Of a DNA stretch of 15,383 nt, positions 1 to 7,861 are shown piece after piece. Made by a program: the position numbers and the translations under genes. The DNA is taken from positions 1 through 15,383 of the forward strand of contig CAUWFN010000045.1 in the NCBI GenBank assembly GCA_963558075.1, written 5' to 3'. The stretch's first letter is position 1. Every line of letters begins with the position of its first letter. This stretch comes from CALHKP01 sp963558075. Its GTDB lineage: Bacteria > Bacillota > Clostridia > Peptostreptococcales > Anaerovoracaceae. The notes under the pieces are model-generated. The model saw only the letters and a list, made by a program, of their open reading frames with translations. It was not told the origin of the DNA and did no database searches.

Positions 1-178
1 TTCCGGGTAGAACAGTGGGGAACATTAAAATAGATGATAAAAGTATAATTAAAATCAAAAAAAGTGTTAGTTAAATAAAAAAGGTGCCCATAAAAATCAA
101 ACGGGTGCACAATATTAAATTATTTGAATTTTGATATCATAATAAAAAGAAGGAATTAAGCGCAGAAAGGGTGAGCAC
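1..178. other. Non-coding leader region upstream of the hydantoin block
   Basis: This AT-rich stretch holds no gene that I can support; all frames are broken by stops. GGTGC occurs at 83-87 and again at 104-108, and a perfect 8-base palindrome TGATATCA lies at 132-139. CATAAT at 138-143 resembles a -10 box, but the sequence 17 bases upstream (TTAAAT) is a poor -35. No GG-N10-GC pair for a sigma-54 promoter was found. The ribosome binding site of the first gene (AAAGGGTG) is at its right end. The real promoter may lie before base 1. Confidence 0.5.
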
Positions 179-844
179 ATGAAAAAGAAAAATTTAGACG
201 TACTGTTTGCGTTTTTGTACATGATGTTTTTTTTGACTATAGGATATCTTGTTTACATAGGGATATTTGCTAAGTTCAATGAGAAAATGCCGTTTATCGC
301 AGGGTTTATCCAGTTTGCTGTATTCTCAACAAGTGGTGAAATACTATCAGGTAGACTTTTATATGGGAATTGGATTATAAATAAGGTTACTCTGTATAAA
401 GCTATCGTATGGGGAGCTAGTGGTCTTGCAGTTACCATAATGTTTAATGTTGTAAGTAGTGGAGTGATTTTTGTTATGGGTAACGGACTTATTCCTTTTG
501 CTGGAAATAGATTTGCAGAGGCATTTATCACAAGTTGCCTTATAAATTTATTCTTTGCGCCAATTCATGCTGCTGCAATAAGAATAATTAGTAATTATAT
601 TGAAGAAAAATATTTAAATAATCATCGAATGACTGCATATGAGGCAACAATGTCAGTTGAATGGGGAGAATTTGTCGATTTTACATTTTTTAAGACAGTA
701 CCTTTTTTCTGGATACCAATTAACACACTTGGTTTTTTACTTCCAGTAAATTTAAGGGTTGCATTTGCAGCATTGCTTTCATTTGTATTTGGAATGTTAA
801 TGACTTTATTAAAATTAAGAGAAAGAAGAAGAGGTGGAAAATAA
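179..844 (+). CDS. Polytopic membrane protein, Mpv17/PMP22-like C-terminus
   Basis: A 221-residue integral membrane protein. Hydrophobic segments are visible at about residues 8-30, 38-55, 75-100, 112-136, 170-188 and 190-211, with a positively charged tail (RERRR) that should sit in the cytoplasm. The stretch at about 166-212 (Phe-Phe-Lys-Thr-Val-Pro, then Trp-Ile-Pro-Ile-Asn, then Leu-Pro-x-Asn-Leu-Arg-Val) resembles the C-terminal signature of the Mpv17/PMP22 family, whose members are proposed small-solute channels. That assignment comes from pattern only and is moderate at best. The stop codon overlaps the ATG of the aminotransferase (TAATG), so translation is probably coupled. As the first gene of a catabolic block it may move the substrate or product across the membrane (inference). 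No other transporter is visible in the block. Confidence 0.55.
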   Translation: MKKKNLDVLFAFLYMMFFLTIGYLVYIGIFAKFNEKMPFIAGFIQFAVFSTSGEILSGRLLYGNWIINKVTLYKAIVWGASGLAVTIMFNVVSSGVIFVMGNGLIPFAGNRFAEAFITSCLINLFFAPIHAAAIRIISNYIEEKYLNNHRMTAYEATMSVEWGEFVDFTFFKTVPFFWIPINTLGFLLPVNLRVAFAALLSFVFGMLMTLLKLRERRRGGK

Positions 845-1998
845 TGAATTACGTTTCTGATAAGACAAAGGGGATTGAATATTCAAAGATAAGAACTATG
901 TTTAATAAGGCACTGAAGTATGATAATCCAATTAGCTTTACTATTGGTGAGCCAGATTTCACAGCATCAGATAATATTGTTATTGCAGCTTGTAAAGCGT
1001 TAATAGATGGTAAAAGTAAATACTCAGAAAATGCTGGCATACTACCTCTGAGACAAGCAATTTCAAAGTATCTTAATGATGAAATTGGAATGAAGTATAA
1101 TCCTATTACAGAAATTACAGTTACAACTGGAGCTATGAGTGGTATCTACCAGGCATTCCAGGTTATGCTAAATCCTGGAGACGAAGTAATTGTAAATGAA
1201 CCATGCTGGACAAACTATATCCAGCAGATCAAAATGTGTGATGGAGTTCCTGTAAGCGTATGTGCGGACATGGCAAACTACTTTTCTCTTGATGTTAAAG
1301 CTATAGAAGCAGCAATTACAGACAAAACAAAGGCAATCATCATAAATTCACCATGCAATCCTACTGGAGCAGTAGTAGAAAAGGAAGTTCTCGAGCAGGT
1401 TGCTCAGCTTGCTAAAAAGCATGACCTGATGGTTATTTCAGATGAAGTTTACAAACATATTCTATTTGATGATGTGGAATTCACAAGCATTTCGACAATC
1501 GATGGTATGAAGGAAAGGACCCTTGTAATAGATAGTTTTTCAAAGACTTTTGCAATGACAGGTTTTAGAGTAGGATATGTTGCAGGGCCTGAAGAAATTA
1601 TAAAGAATATAACAAAGCTTCAGGAAAACATTGCTGCATGTGTTGCAATGCCTTGCCAGTATGCTGCAATTGAGGCGTTAGAAGGGGATAGAAGTCATTT
1701 GAATTATATGATTGCAAGCTATAAAGAGAGACGTGACTACATTGCAAAACGAATATCAAAAATGCCGGGTATTGAATATATGCCTTCAAAAGGTACGTTT
1801 TATGCATTTGTATCAATTAAGGATACAGGAATGACAAGTGAGGAATTTGCAACTAAACTTCTTGAAGAAAAGCAGGTAGTTGTAGTTCCAGGAGATGCAT
1901 TTGGATCATTTGGAGAAGGATACATTAGAATTTCGTATGCTTCATCAATGGAAAATATAAAAAAAGGTATGGATGCACTAGAGGATTTTCTTAAGTAG
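844..1998 (+). CDS. Class I/II PLP-dependent aminotransferase
   Basis: A 384-residue fold-type I aminotransferase of the aspartate/aromatic subfamily, full length. Visible residues are the SKY-SENAG substrate/cofactor region near Tyr60, the NSPCNPTG motif at 168-175 (Asn172), Asp200 and Tyr203 of the PLP pocket, and the Schiff-base Lys234 in SFSKTFAMTGFR. A late Arg in YIRISYA probably binds the substrate carboxylate. The start overlaps the stop of the membrane protein and is preceded by AGAGGTGG. Placed before a carbamoylase, racemase and hydantoinase, it most likely transaminates the free amino acid released by them to a 2-oxo acid. If the true substrate were dihydropyrimidine, it could instead act on beta-alanine. 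Exact substrate is not readable from sequence. Confidence 0.93.
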   Translation: MNYVSDKTKGIEYSKIRTMFNKALKYDNPISFTIGEPDFTASDNIVIAACKALIDGKSKYSENAGILPLRQAISKYLNDEIGMKYNPITEITVTTGAMSGIYQAFQVMLNPGDEVIVNEPCWTNYIQQIKMCDGVPVSVCADMANYFSLDVKAIEAAITDKTKAIIINSPCNPTGAVVEKEVLEQVAQLAKKHDLMVISDEVYKHILFDDVEFTSISTIDGMKERTLVIDSFSKTFAMTGFRVGYVAGPEEIIKNITKLQENIAACVAMPCQYAAIEALEGDRSHLNYMIASYKERRDYIAKRISKMPGIEYMPSKGTFYAFVSIKDTGMTSEEFATKLLEEKQVVVVPGDAFGSFGEGYIRISYASSMENIKKGMDALEDFLK

Positions 1999-2006
1999 GT
2001 GACCGT

Positions 2007-3194
2007 ATGATAATTAATAGCAAAAGAATAGTAGAAAACCTTAGAAAACTTGGTTTAATCGGTTATGTAGAAGGTGAAGGTACCACAAGACTTGCATATA
2101 GTGAAGCTTTTTTTAAAGGGAGAGACTATGTTCAAGGCCTTATGCAAGACGCAGGGATGAAAACAAGAGTAGATTCTGTGGGTAATCTTATTGGGACATT
2201 TGGCGAAAAGTTTGATGGTATACAAAAGATTGCTATAGGTTCACATATAGATACTGTTCCAAATGCAGGAATTTTTGATGGATGCCTTGGTGTTGTGGCG
2301 GGAATAGAGATAATAAAAACCCTTAAGGATGCAGGTTATATGCCTGCTCACCAAATCGAGCTGATTGCATTTAATGAAGAAGAAGGTAATGTAGTCGGAG
2401 GTACTTTTGGAAGCAAAGCGTTTGCAGGAAGTAATCTTGAATTGTCAATGATTGGTCCAATGAAAGAAAATAATATGACAGAGGAGGATTTTACTGCGGC
2501 AAAAGTTAATAAAGATGATTACAAAGTTTATCTAGAGTATCACATAGAGCAGGGTGGCATTTTAGAAAATAATGGAAAAACAATAGGCATTGTGAAAGGT
2601 ATATTTGGAATTCTTAGATTTAAGGTGACGGTAACTGGTGTAACAAACCATGCAGGAAGTACACCGATGTACCTTAGAGATGATGCAATGGAAAAGAGCT
2701 CATTAATTATTGCCGAGCTTATGAAAAAAGTAAGAGATTCTGGAAAAACTATGGTTGGAACTGTAGGTACGATTTCAGTAAAGCCTGGGGCCGTGAATGT
2801 GATTCCTGGGGAAGTTGAATTTATTATTGAGCTTCGTGATAAAGAAGTGAACAAGATGTATGAATTAATAGAGTCACTGAAAAATGAATGGCAGGACAAA
2901 GGTGTAGTAATTGAAGAATTTATTACACAGCAAGAGACCAAATGTGATGAAAGATTACAGAACTTACTTATAGAATCGGCAGAAGAACTAGGTTATTCAA
3001 ATATGGAATTGTATAGTGGTGCAGGTCATGATCTTATAAATATGGCAATGATTGCACCAAGTGGATTATTATTTATTCCAAGTAAAAAAGGAATAAGTCA
3101 TCATAAGGATGAATTCTCATCAGAAAAAGATATAGATGCAGGTGCAAATGTACTAATGCAGACATTGTTGAAAATTGACGGAGGGAGATTTTAA
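2007..3194 (+). CDS. M20 Zn-dependent N-carbamoyl-amino-acid hydrolase (hydantoinase/carbamoylase family)
   Basis: A 395-residue M20 amidase of the group that includes N-carbamoyl-L-amino-acid hydrolase, beta-ureidopropionase and allantoate amidohydrolase. Metal ligands expected for the family are in place: His80 in GSHIDTVP, Asp91 in FDGCLGV, the Glu pair 125-126 in FNEEEG, His179 in EYHIEQGG, and His365 in GISHHKDE. The small lid/dimer domain occupies roughly 205-325 (VTGVTNHAGSTP at 209-220). Family enzymes cleave the carbamoyl group to give amino acid, CO2 and ammonia in the cytoplasm. It begins 8 bases after the aminotransferase stop with an AGGTGA site, and its stop directly abuts the racemase ATG. 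The adjoining hydantoinase makes a carbamoyl-amino acid the best substrate guess; allantoate or carbamoyl-beta-alanine remain possible. Confidence 0.9.
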   Translation: MIINSKRIVENLRKLGLIGYVEGEGTTRLAYSEAFFKGRDYVQGLMQDAGMKTRVDSVGNLIGTFGEKFDGIQKIAIGSHIDTVPNAGIFDGCLGVVAGIEIIKTLKDAGYMPAHQIELIAFNEEEGNVVGGTFGSKAFAGSNLELSMIGPMKENNMTEEDFTAAKVNKDDYKVYLEYHIEQGGILENNGKTIGIVKGIFGILRFKVTVTGVTNHAGSTPMYLRDDAMEKSSLIIAELMKKVRDSGKTMVGTVGTISVKPGAVNVIPGEVEFIIELRDKEVNKMYELIESLKNEWQDKGVVIEEFITQQETKCDERLQNLLIESAEELGYSNMELYSGAGHDLINMAMIAPSGLLFIPSKKGISHHKDEFSSEKDIDAGANVLMQTLLKIDGGRF

Positions 3195-3941
3195 ATGAGA
3201 ATTAAGATTATCAATCCAAATACTACACAAAGTATGACTGACAGTATTCGAGAAATGGCAGAAAAATATGCGGATGAGGGAACTGAGATTATTGCAGTTA
3301 GTCCTAAAACGGGTCCTGACAGTATAGAAACGTATATAGATGAGTATCTTGCCGTACCGGGGGTTTTAGAGGAAATCATTAAAGGTGATCAAGATGAAAA
3401 TGCAGATGCATTTATTATTGCATGCTTTGGAGATCCAGGTCTTCAGGCTGCACGAGAAGCAACTGATAAACCGGTTATTGGTATTGCGGAGTCAGCAATT
3501 ACAACTGCAAAGTTTATTGCTCCCTATTTTAGTATAGTATCTGTTCTTGATAGATCTAGAAAGATGACAGAGGATGTTGTAAAAAATTATGGGGCAGAAC
3601 AGTTTTGTAAATCAATTAGAAGCACGGGATTATCAGTTCTTGAATTTGGTTCCAATCCTGAAAAGGGTCTTGAAGCTCTTGCGGAACAGGGAAGACGAGC
3701 AGTTAAAGAAGATGGTGCAGAATGTATTCTTCTCGGATGTGCTGGATTTGTTGATTTTGTTGAAAAACTTAGAGAAGAACTTGGAGTACCTGTTTTGGAC
3801 GGTGTAATGCCTGCTGTAAAGCTGGCAGAGGCTCTTGTTAAAATGGGAGTTAAAACAAGTAAATACAATACATGGAAGCCACAGGAAAGTAAGGATATTA
3901 AGGGATTTGAGTCAATTATTGATGTTGATAGAATAATGTGA
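3195..3941 (+). CDS. Asp/Glu/hydantoin racemase family protein (probable hydantoin racemase)
   Basis: A 248-residue member of the Asp/Glu racemase superfamily. The N-terminus INPNTTQSM is typical of hydantoin and allantoin racemases. The two catalytic cysteines fall where expected: Cys77 in IACFGDPG and Cys182 in LLGCAGF, giving a two-base mechanism without cofactor. The gene starts at the base after the carbamoylase stop with a GGAGGGAG site inside that gene's end, so the two are tightly coupled. Flanked by a carbamoylase and a hydantoinase, its likely job is to interconvert D- and L-5-substituted hydantoins so that all of the substrate can be used. Allantoin racemase is the main alternative. 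The racemase argues against simple uracil degradation, where the intermediate is achiral. Confidence 0.87.
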   Translation: MRIKIINPNTTQSMTDSIREMAEKYADEGTEIIAVSPKTGPDSIETYIDEYLAVPGVLEEIIKGDQDENADAFIIACFGDPGLQAAREATDKPVIGIAESAITTAKFIAPYFSIVSVLDRSRKMTEDVVKNYGAEQFCKSIRSTGLSVLEFGSNPEKGLEALAEQGRRAVKEDGAECILLGCAGFVDFVEKLREELGVPVLDGVMPAVKLAEALVKMGVKTSKYNTWKPQESKDIKGFESIIDVDRIM

Positions 3942-3954
3942 GAGAGGGTATAAA

Positions 3955-5358
3955 ATGAAAACGTTAATTAAAAACGGAACAATTATTACAGATAGAAACG
4001 AGTTTAAAGGTGATATTCTCATTGAAGGTGAAATAATAAAGAAGATTGGCGATGTTATAGATGAAGATGCTGATAAAGTTATAGATGCATCAGGAAAATA
4101 TGTTATGCCGGGAGGCGTTGACCAACATACACATTTTAGTGCGCTTTGTAATGTTGGTGATAAAGATACTGCGGGCTATGAAACTACAGATTCAGCTATT
4201 GTAGGAGGAACTACAACAATCATAGATTTTGCACCTCAAGATCCTGATACAGGGCTTTTAGATTCAATTGATTATAGAATTAATACAAGGGCTAAAGGTA
4301 AGGCTTGTGTAGACTTTGCACTTCATGCTATGGTAACTTACCTTATGGACAGCATATTTGATGAGATTGATGAATTCCCTGAAAAAGGTATATCCAGTAT
4401 AAAAATTTTCCAGGCTTATAATGGATCACCTCTTCATGTTGATGATGGTTCATATTATAGGATTCTAGAAAAGGCAAAAAAAGTAGGAGCTACAGTATTC
4501 ATACATGCTGAAAATGGTGAGATTCTTGATTTTCTTAGAAATGAATGTGTGAAAAAAGGACAGCTTACCCCTAAATATCATTATATTTCAAGACCACCAT
4601 TTACAGAAGCTGAGGGGGTTCGTCGTGCATCATATCTTGCAGGAAAGGTTGGCACTCCGCTGTATATTGCTCATGTTACTTCTAGAGAAGCATTAGCAGA
4701 GATTGTAGAAGCAAAGGGCAAAGGCATAAATGTTAATGGCGAAACATGTACTCATTACCTAACAACTACTAAAGAAGTTCTTGAAAATCCAGATTTTAAT
4801 GAAGCTGCAAAGTACGTATGCTCACCTGCTTTAAGAGATCAAGAAGATTTAGATGCATTATGGGATGCACTTAACAATGGAACACTTACTGCTATATCAT
4901 CTGATCATTGTGGAATTGATGTTGCTGAGCTTAAGCAGGCAGGACGAGATAACTTTACAAATATTCCAAATGGTTCACCTGGTGCTGGAGATAGATTTCA
5001 TATGATTTGGACAAATGGTGTAGAAACTGGTAAAATATCTAAACAGAAATTCGTTGAGCTGATTTCAACAAAGCCTGCTAAGATTAATGGAATATTCCCT
5101 AGAAAAGGGGCTATTGAGGTTGGTTCAGATGCAGACATTGTTATATTTGACCCTGAATATAGAGGCATTGTACGTCTAGAGGATAATCCTAACGGTGTTG
5201 ACTATAACGTATATGAAGGTAGAGAGCAGATTGGCCGTGTAGAAAAAGTTCTTCTACGTGGTAGCCTTCTTGTAGACGATGCTAAGTTTATTGGCGAATA
5301 TGGTTTTGGTCAGTATATACCGGCTAAAATGTATGCAGGATGCTACACAGGAATCTAA
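3955..5358 (+). CDS. D-hydantoinase / dihydropyrimidinase (cyclic amidohydrolase)
   Basis: A 467-residue amidohydrolase-fold enzyme that opens the ring of hydantoins or dihydropyrimidines to the N-carbamoyl amino acid. The binuclear metal site is complete: His58 and His60 in GGVDQHTHF, Lys150 (the residue carbamylated in this family) in SIKIFQAYNG, His184 in IHAENGE, His240 in IAHVTSRE, and Asp317 in SSDHCG. Tyr155, the transition-state tyrosine of hydantoinases, is also present. Their spacing fits D-hydantoinase closely. The C-terminal beta-sandwich part is seen in the GSDADIVIFDP motif at about 390-400. Start is supported by GAGAGGG 5 bases upstream. The gene follows the racemase after 13 bases. 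Allantoinase is less likely because the context and the residues fit hydantoinase. Whether it prefers hydantoins or dihydrouracil cannot be settled here. Confidence 0.92.
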   Translation: MKTLIKNGTIITDRNEFKGDILIEGEIIKKIGDVIDEDADKVIDASGKYVMPGGVDQHTHFSALCNVGDKDTAGYETTDSAIVGGTTTIIDFAPQDPDTGLLDSIDYRINTRAKGKACVDFALHAMVTYLMDSIFDEIDEFPEKGISSIKIFQAYNGSPLHVDDGSYYRILEKAKKVGATVFIHAENGEILDFLRNECVKKGQLTPKYHYISRPPFTEAEGVRRASYLAGKVGTPLYIAHVTSREALAEIVEAKGKGINVNGETCTHYLTTTKEVLENPDFNEAAKYVCSPALRDQEDLDALWDALNNGTLTAISSDHCGIDVAELKQAGRDNFTNIPNGSPGAGDRFHMIWTNGVETGKISKQKFVELISTKPAKINGIFPRKGAIEVGSDADIVIFDPEYRGIVRLEDNPNGVDYNVYEGREQIGRVEKVLLRGSLLVDDAKFIGEYGFGQYIPAKMYAGCYTGI

Positions 5359-5466
5359 GCAACTGTGTTCAATATGCAATTAGGCAGATGATATTCTAGA
5401 GTACAAGAAACCGTATAAGGATGGACCGAATATGTCTTTGATATTCAGACACAGAGAGGTGAACTT
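5359..5466. promoter_or_regulatory. Intergenic repeats before the sigma-54 activator
   Basis: TGATATTC occurs as a direct repeat at 5389-5396 and 5439-5446. The second copy also closes an inverted repeat GAATAT (5428-5433) / ATATTC (5441-5446) with a 7-base gap, and an overlapping one TGTCT (5433-5437) / AGACA (5447-5451). They could be binding sites for the adjacent activator, but enhancer sites of this family vary and this is AT-rich DNA. No terminator and no -24/-12 element is seen here. Confidence 0.25.
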
Positions 5467-6867
5467 ATGTCAGATTTTGATATTGAAAAGATACTTAATA
5501 TTTTTAATTATTTTGATGGTGTTATCATTACTGATGCACGTGGAGTCATAAAATATTATGCAAACTTTAGGAAAGATATATATAACTTAGGGATAAATGA
5601 GATTGTTGGAAAAACAATAATGGAAATACATCCAGAAATCAAAGAGGCAGAAAGCACAATTATGACTGTTCTTAAAACAGGTCAGCCAATTTATGACCAT
5701 GTTGAACATCTAACATCCCAAAGTGGAGACTGTGTTACGAATATAAGTAGCACACTCCCAATACTGGAAAACGGAAAAATAGTAGGTGCAATCGATTTAT
5801 CAAGAAGTATAGATGATAACAAAAACTCTAAAGATGTGCAAAGAAGATATATAGAGATGCCTAGGGTGATGAAAAATACAGACACATTCTATCATTTAAC
5901 AGATATCATATCATCATCAAATAAAATTAATGAGATTAAGTCTATTATACCTATGATTGGAAATACGGATTCATCAGTGATGATTTATGGTGAAACTGGT
6001 ACAGGAAAAGAAATGATTGCACAGAGTATTCATTCATCAGGTGTAAGATCTTCAAGAAGATTCATATCACAAAACTGTGCGGCCATTCCAGCAAACCTTT
6101 TGGAAAGTATTCTTTTTGGTACAGAAAAAGGAAGTTTTACGGGTGCAGAAGCTAAACCAGGTTTATTTGAACTAGCTGATGGAGGAACTCTTTTTCTTGA
6201 TGAGATAAACTCGATGGACCTTATGATGCAGGCCAAAATACTTAAAGCTATAGAAGAAAAGCAGGTAATGCGTATTGGGGGTAATAAACCTATTACATTT
6301 GATGTAAAGGTTATAAGTGCTACAAATAAGGATCCTATAGAATGCATTAAGAACGGAATAATTAGAGAGGATTTATTTTATAGACTTGGTACAGTTTTAA
6401 TTGAAATACCTCCGCTTCGTGAACGTATTGCAGATATTCCCATAATGACAAACTATTTCATTGAGAAGAATAATTCTCGTATGAATAAGTCAGTAATAGG
6501 TGTTACAAATGAAGTAATGGATTTTTTTTACCAGTATCCATGGCCAGGAAACGTGAGAGAACTTAAAAACGTAATAGAGGGAGCTTTTAATGTTATAGGT
6601 TCATCACAGATAGGAATAAGTGATTTGCCACCATATATGACTAAAACTTATGAAGATGAGAAGCAACTGTATGTTAGCTATAACGATGGCTTGAGTCTCA
6701 CAGAAAAGGTTGATGAATACGAAAAGAAACTTATAATTAAAGCTCTTGACTCGACTAAGAATATCTCTAGTGCTGCTGCAAAGTTAAAAATATCAAAGCA
6801 GAAGCTTCATTACAAGCTTCAGAAATACGGTTTAAGTAAAAGTAAAAATGGAGATAAAAATGAATAA
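5467..6867 (+). CDS. Sigma-54-dependent transcriptional activator (PAS-AAA+-Fis HTH, RocR-like)
   Basis: A 466-residue enhancer-binding protein. Residues about 8-115 form a PAS sensor (GVIITDARGVIKYY, then a PAS core ending GAIDLSRS). The AAA+ domain spans about 145-375 with Walker A GETGTGKE (175-182), the sigma-54 contact loop GSFTGA (222-227; consensus GAFTGA, with the Ala to Ser form common in Firmicutes), Walker B GGTLFLDEI (239-247) and the arginine-finger region around LREDLFYRL and PPLRER. A Fis-type helix-turn-helix lies at 431-455. It resembles RocR-type activators of amino-acid catabolism and probably senses a ligand of this pathway with the PAS domain. It follows the hydantoinase after 108 bases with no terminator seen, and its TAA overlaps the start of the aldolase. 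No -24/-12 promoter was found in the intergenic stretches, so its target site is not identified. Confidence 0.93.
   Translation: MSDFDIEKILNIFNYFDGVIITDARGVIKYYANFRKDIYNLGINEIVGKTIMEIHPEIKEAESTIMTVLKTGQPIYDHVEHLTSQSGDCVTNISSTLPILENGKIVGAIDLSRSIDDNKNSKDVQRRYIEMPRVMKNTDTFYHLTDIISSSNKINEIKSIIPMIGNTDSSVMIYGETGTGKEMIAQSIHSSGVRSSRRFISQNCAAIPANLLESILFGTEKGSFTGAEAKPGLFELADGGTLFLDEINSMDLMMQAKILKAIEEKQVMRIGGNKPITFDVKVISATNKDPIECIKNGIIREDLFYRLGTVLIEIPPLRERIADIPIMTNYFIEKNNSRMNKSVIGVTNEVMDFFYQYPWPGNVRELKNVIEGAFNVIGSSQIGISDLPPYMTKTYEDEKQLYVSYNDGLSLTEKVDEYEKKLIIKALDSTKNISSAAAKLKISKQKLHYKLQKYGLSKSKNGDKNE
6850..6853 (+). promoter_or_regulatory. Ribosome binding site deciding the aldolase start
   Basis: GGAG ends 6 bases before the ATG at 6860. 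The in-frame ATG at 6848 has only an A-rich stretch in front of it and is itself part of this site. This favours the start at 6860 and an 8-base overlap with the activator gene. Confidence 0.7.
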
Positions 6868-7822
6868 AGTATTAGAGGAAATTAAGAAGATCGGTATTGT
6901 TCCAGTGGTTGTTTTAAACGATGCTAAGGATGCAGAGCCTCTTGCGAAGGCCCTTGTTGATGGAGGGCTTCCATGTGCAGAAGTTACATTTAGGACTGAT
7001 GCGGCCGCAGAATCAATTAAAATTATAACTGAAAAATACCCGAAAATGCTTGTGGGAGCAGGTACAGTTTTAACAACTGAACAGGTTGATAAAGCTATTG
7101 ATGCGGGTGCAAAGTTTATAGTTTCACCAGGCCTTAATCCAAAAGTTGTTGAATATTGTTTAGAAAAGAATATTCCAGTAACACCAGGAACATCAAATCC
7201 AAGTGACGTAGAAAAAGCAATAGAACTTGGACTTGAAGTGGTTAAATTTTTTCCCGCAGAAGCTTCAGGTGGACTTAAGTTCCTAAAGGCTATAGCAGGT
7301 CCATACAAAAATATGATGTTTATGCCTACAGGTGGAATTAGTGAAAAGAACATCAATGAATATCTTGCATTTAACAAAATCATTGCTTGTGGTGGAAGTT
7401 GGATGGTAAAGAGTGATCTTATCAAAGCCGGTGAATTTGACAAAATCACTGAACTTGTAAGAGAAGCCGTTATGACAATGCTTGGATTCAAAATTAGACA
7501 TATCGGAATTAATGGAAATTCAGAAGAAGAAGCAAAAAATCTAGCTGGAATGTTCAACAGCCTGTTTGGATTCAAAACAAAGGTTGGAAACAGTTCAGTA
7601 TTTGCTGGTGAAGGAATCGAAGTTACAAAGACTAAGTTTTTAGGAACTCATGGTCACATTGCAATCGGTACAAACAACATCGAAAGAGCAATGTATTACT
7701 TAGAAAACGTGTGTGGAGTAGCCTTCGATATGGAGACTGCAAAATATAAAGAAGGAAAGTTAGTTGCAATATATTTGCAGGGTGAATTCGGCGGATTTGC
7801 TGTTCACCTTGCACTGAACTAG
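6860..7822 (+). CDS. KDPG/4-hydroxy-2-oxoglutarate aldolase fused to a C-terminal VOC (glyoxalase-like) domain
   Basis: A 320-residue two-domain protein. Residues 1-205 are a class I aldolase of the Eda family that splits 2-keto-3-deoxy-6-phosphogluconate (or 4-hydroxy-2-oxoglutarate) to pyruvate plus glyceraldehyde-3-phosphate (or glyoxylate). Glu41 and Arg45 in EVTFRT, VGAGTVLT at 65-72, the Schiff-base Lys129 in VVKFFPAE and PTGGI at 156-160 are present. Residues about 208-320 look like one VOC domain: HIGING at 214-219, THGHIAIG at 263-270, a helix ERAMYYLENVCG, then strands ending GGFAVHL. Eda alone is about 210 residues, so the extra 110 are a genuine fusion; similar long forms exist in anaerobes. 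The domain's role is unknown; it may bind a metal or a small ligand. The kinase downstream makes KDPG the likely substrate. Its start overlaps the activator stop. Confidence 0.9.
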   Translation: MNKVLEEIKKIGIVPVVVLNDAKDAEPLAKALVDGGLPCAEVTFRTDAAAESIKIITEKYPKMLVGAGTVLTTEQVDKAIDAGAKFIVSPGLNPKVVEYCLEKNIPVTPGTSNPSDVEKAIELGLEVVKFFPAEASGGLKFLKAIAGPYKNMMFMPTGGISEKNINEYLAFNKIIACGGSWMVKSDLIKAGEFDKITELVREAVMTMLGFKIRHIGINGNSEEEAKNLAGMFNSLFGFKTKVGNSSVFAGEGIEVTKTKFLGTHGHIAIGTNNIERAMYYLENVCGVAFDMETAKYKEGKLVAIYLQGEFGGFAVHLALN

Positions 7823-7861
7823 CCCAAAGAAAGTGTAATTATTTTTAAGGAGGATTTAAAA

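Noticed and set aside
83..110. GTGCCC / GGGTGC hairpin as a terminator of an upstream gene
   Set aside because: It needs two G-U pairs and is not followed by a T-run.
115..127. TTAAATTATTTGA as a Fur-type 6-1-6 box before the first gene
   Set aside because: It has a mismatch, is almost all A/T, and no metal gene is near.
4651..4668. TGGCAC followed by a TGTA/TTGC region resembling a -24/-12 promoter
   Set aside because: It is inside the hydantoinase gene and the -12 part does not match at the right spacing.
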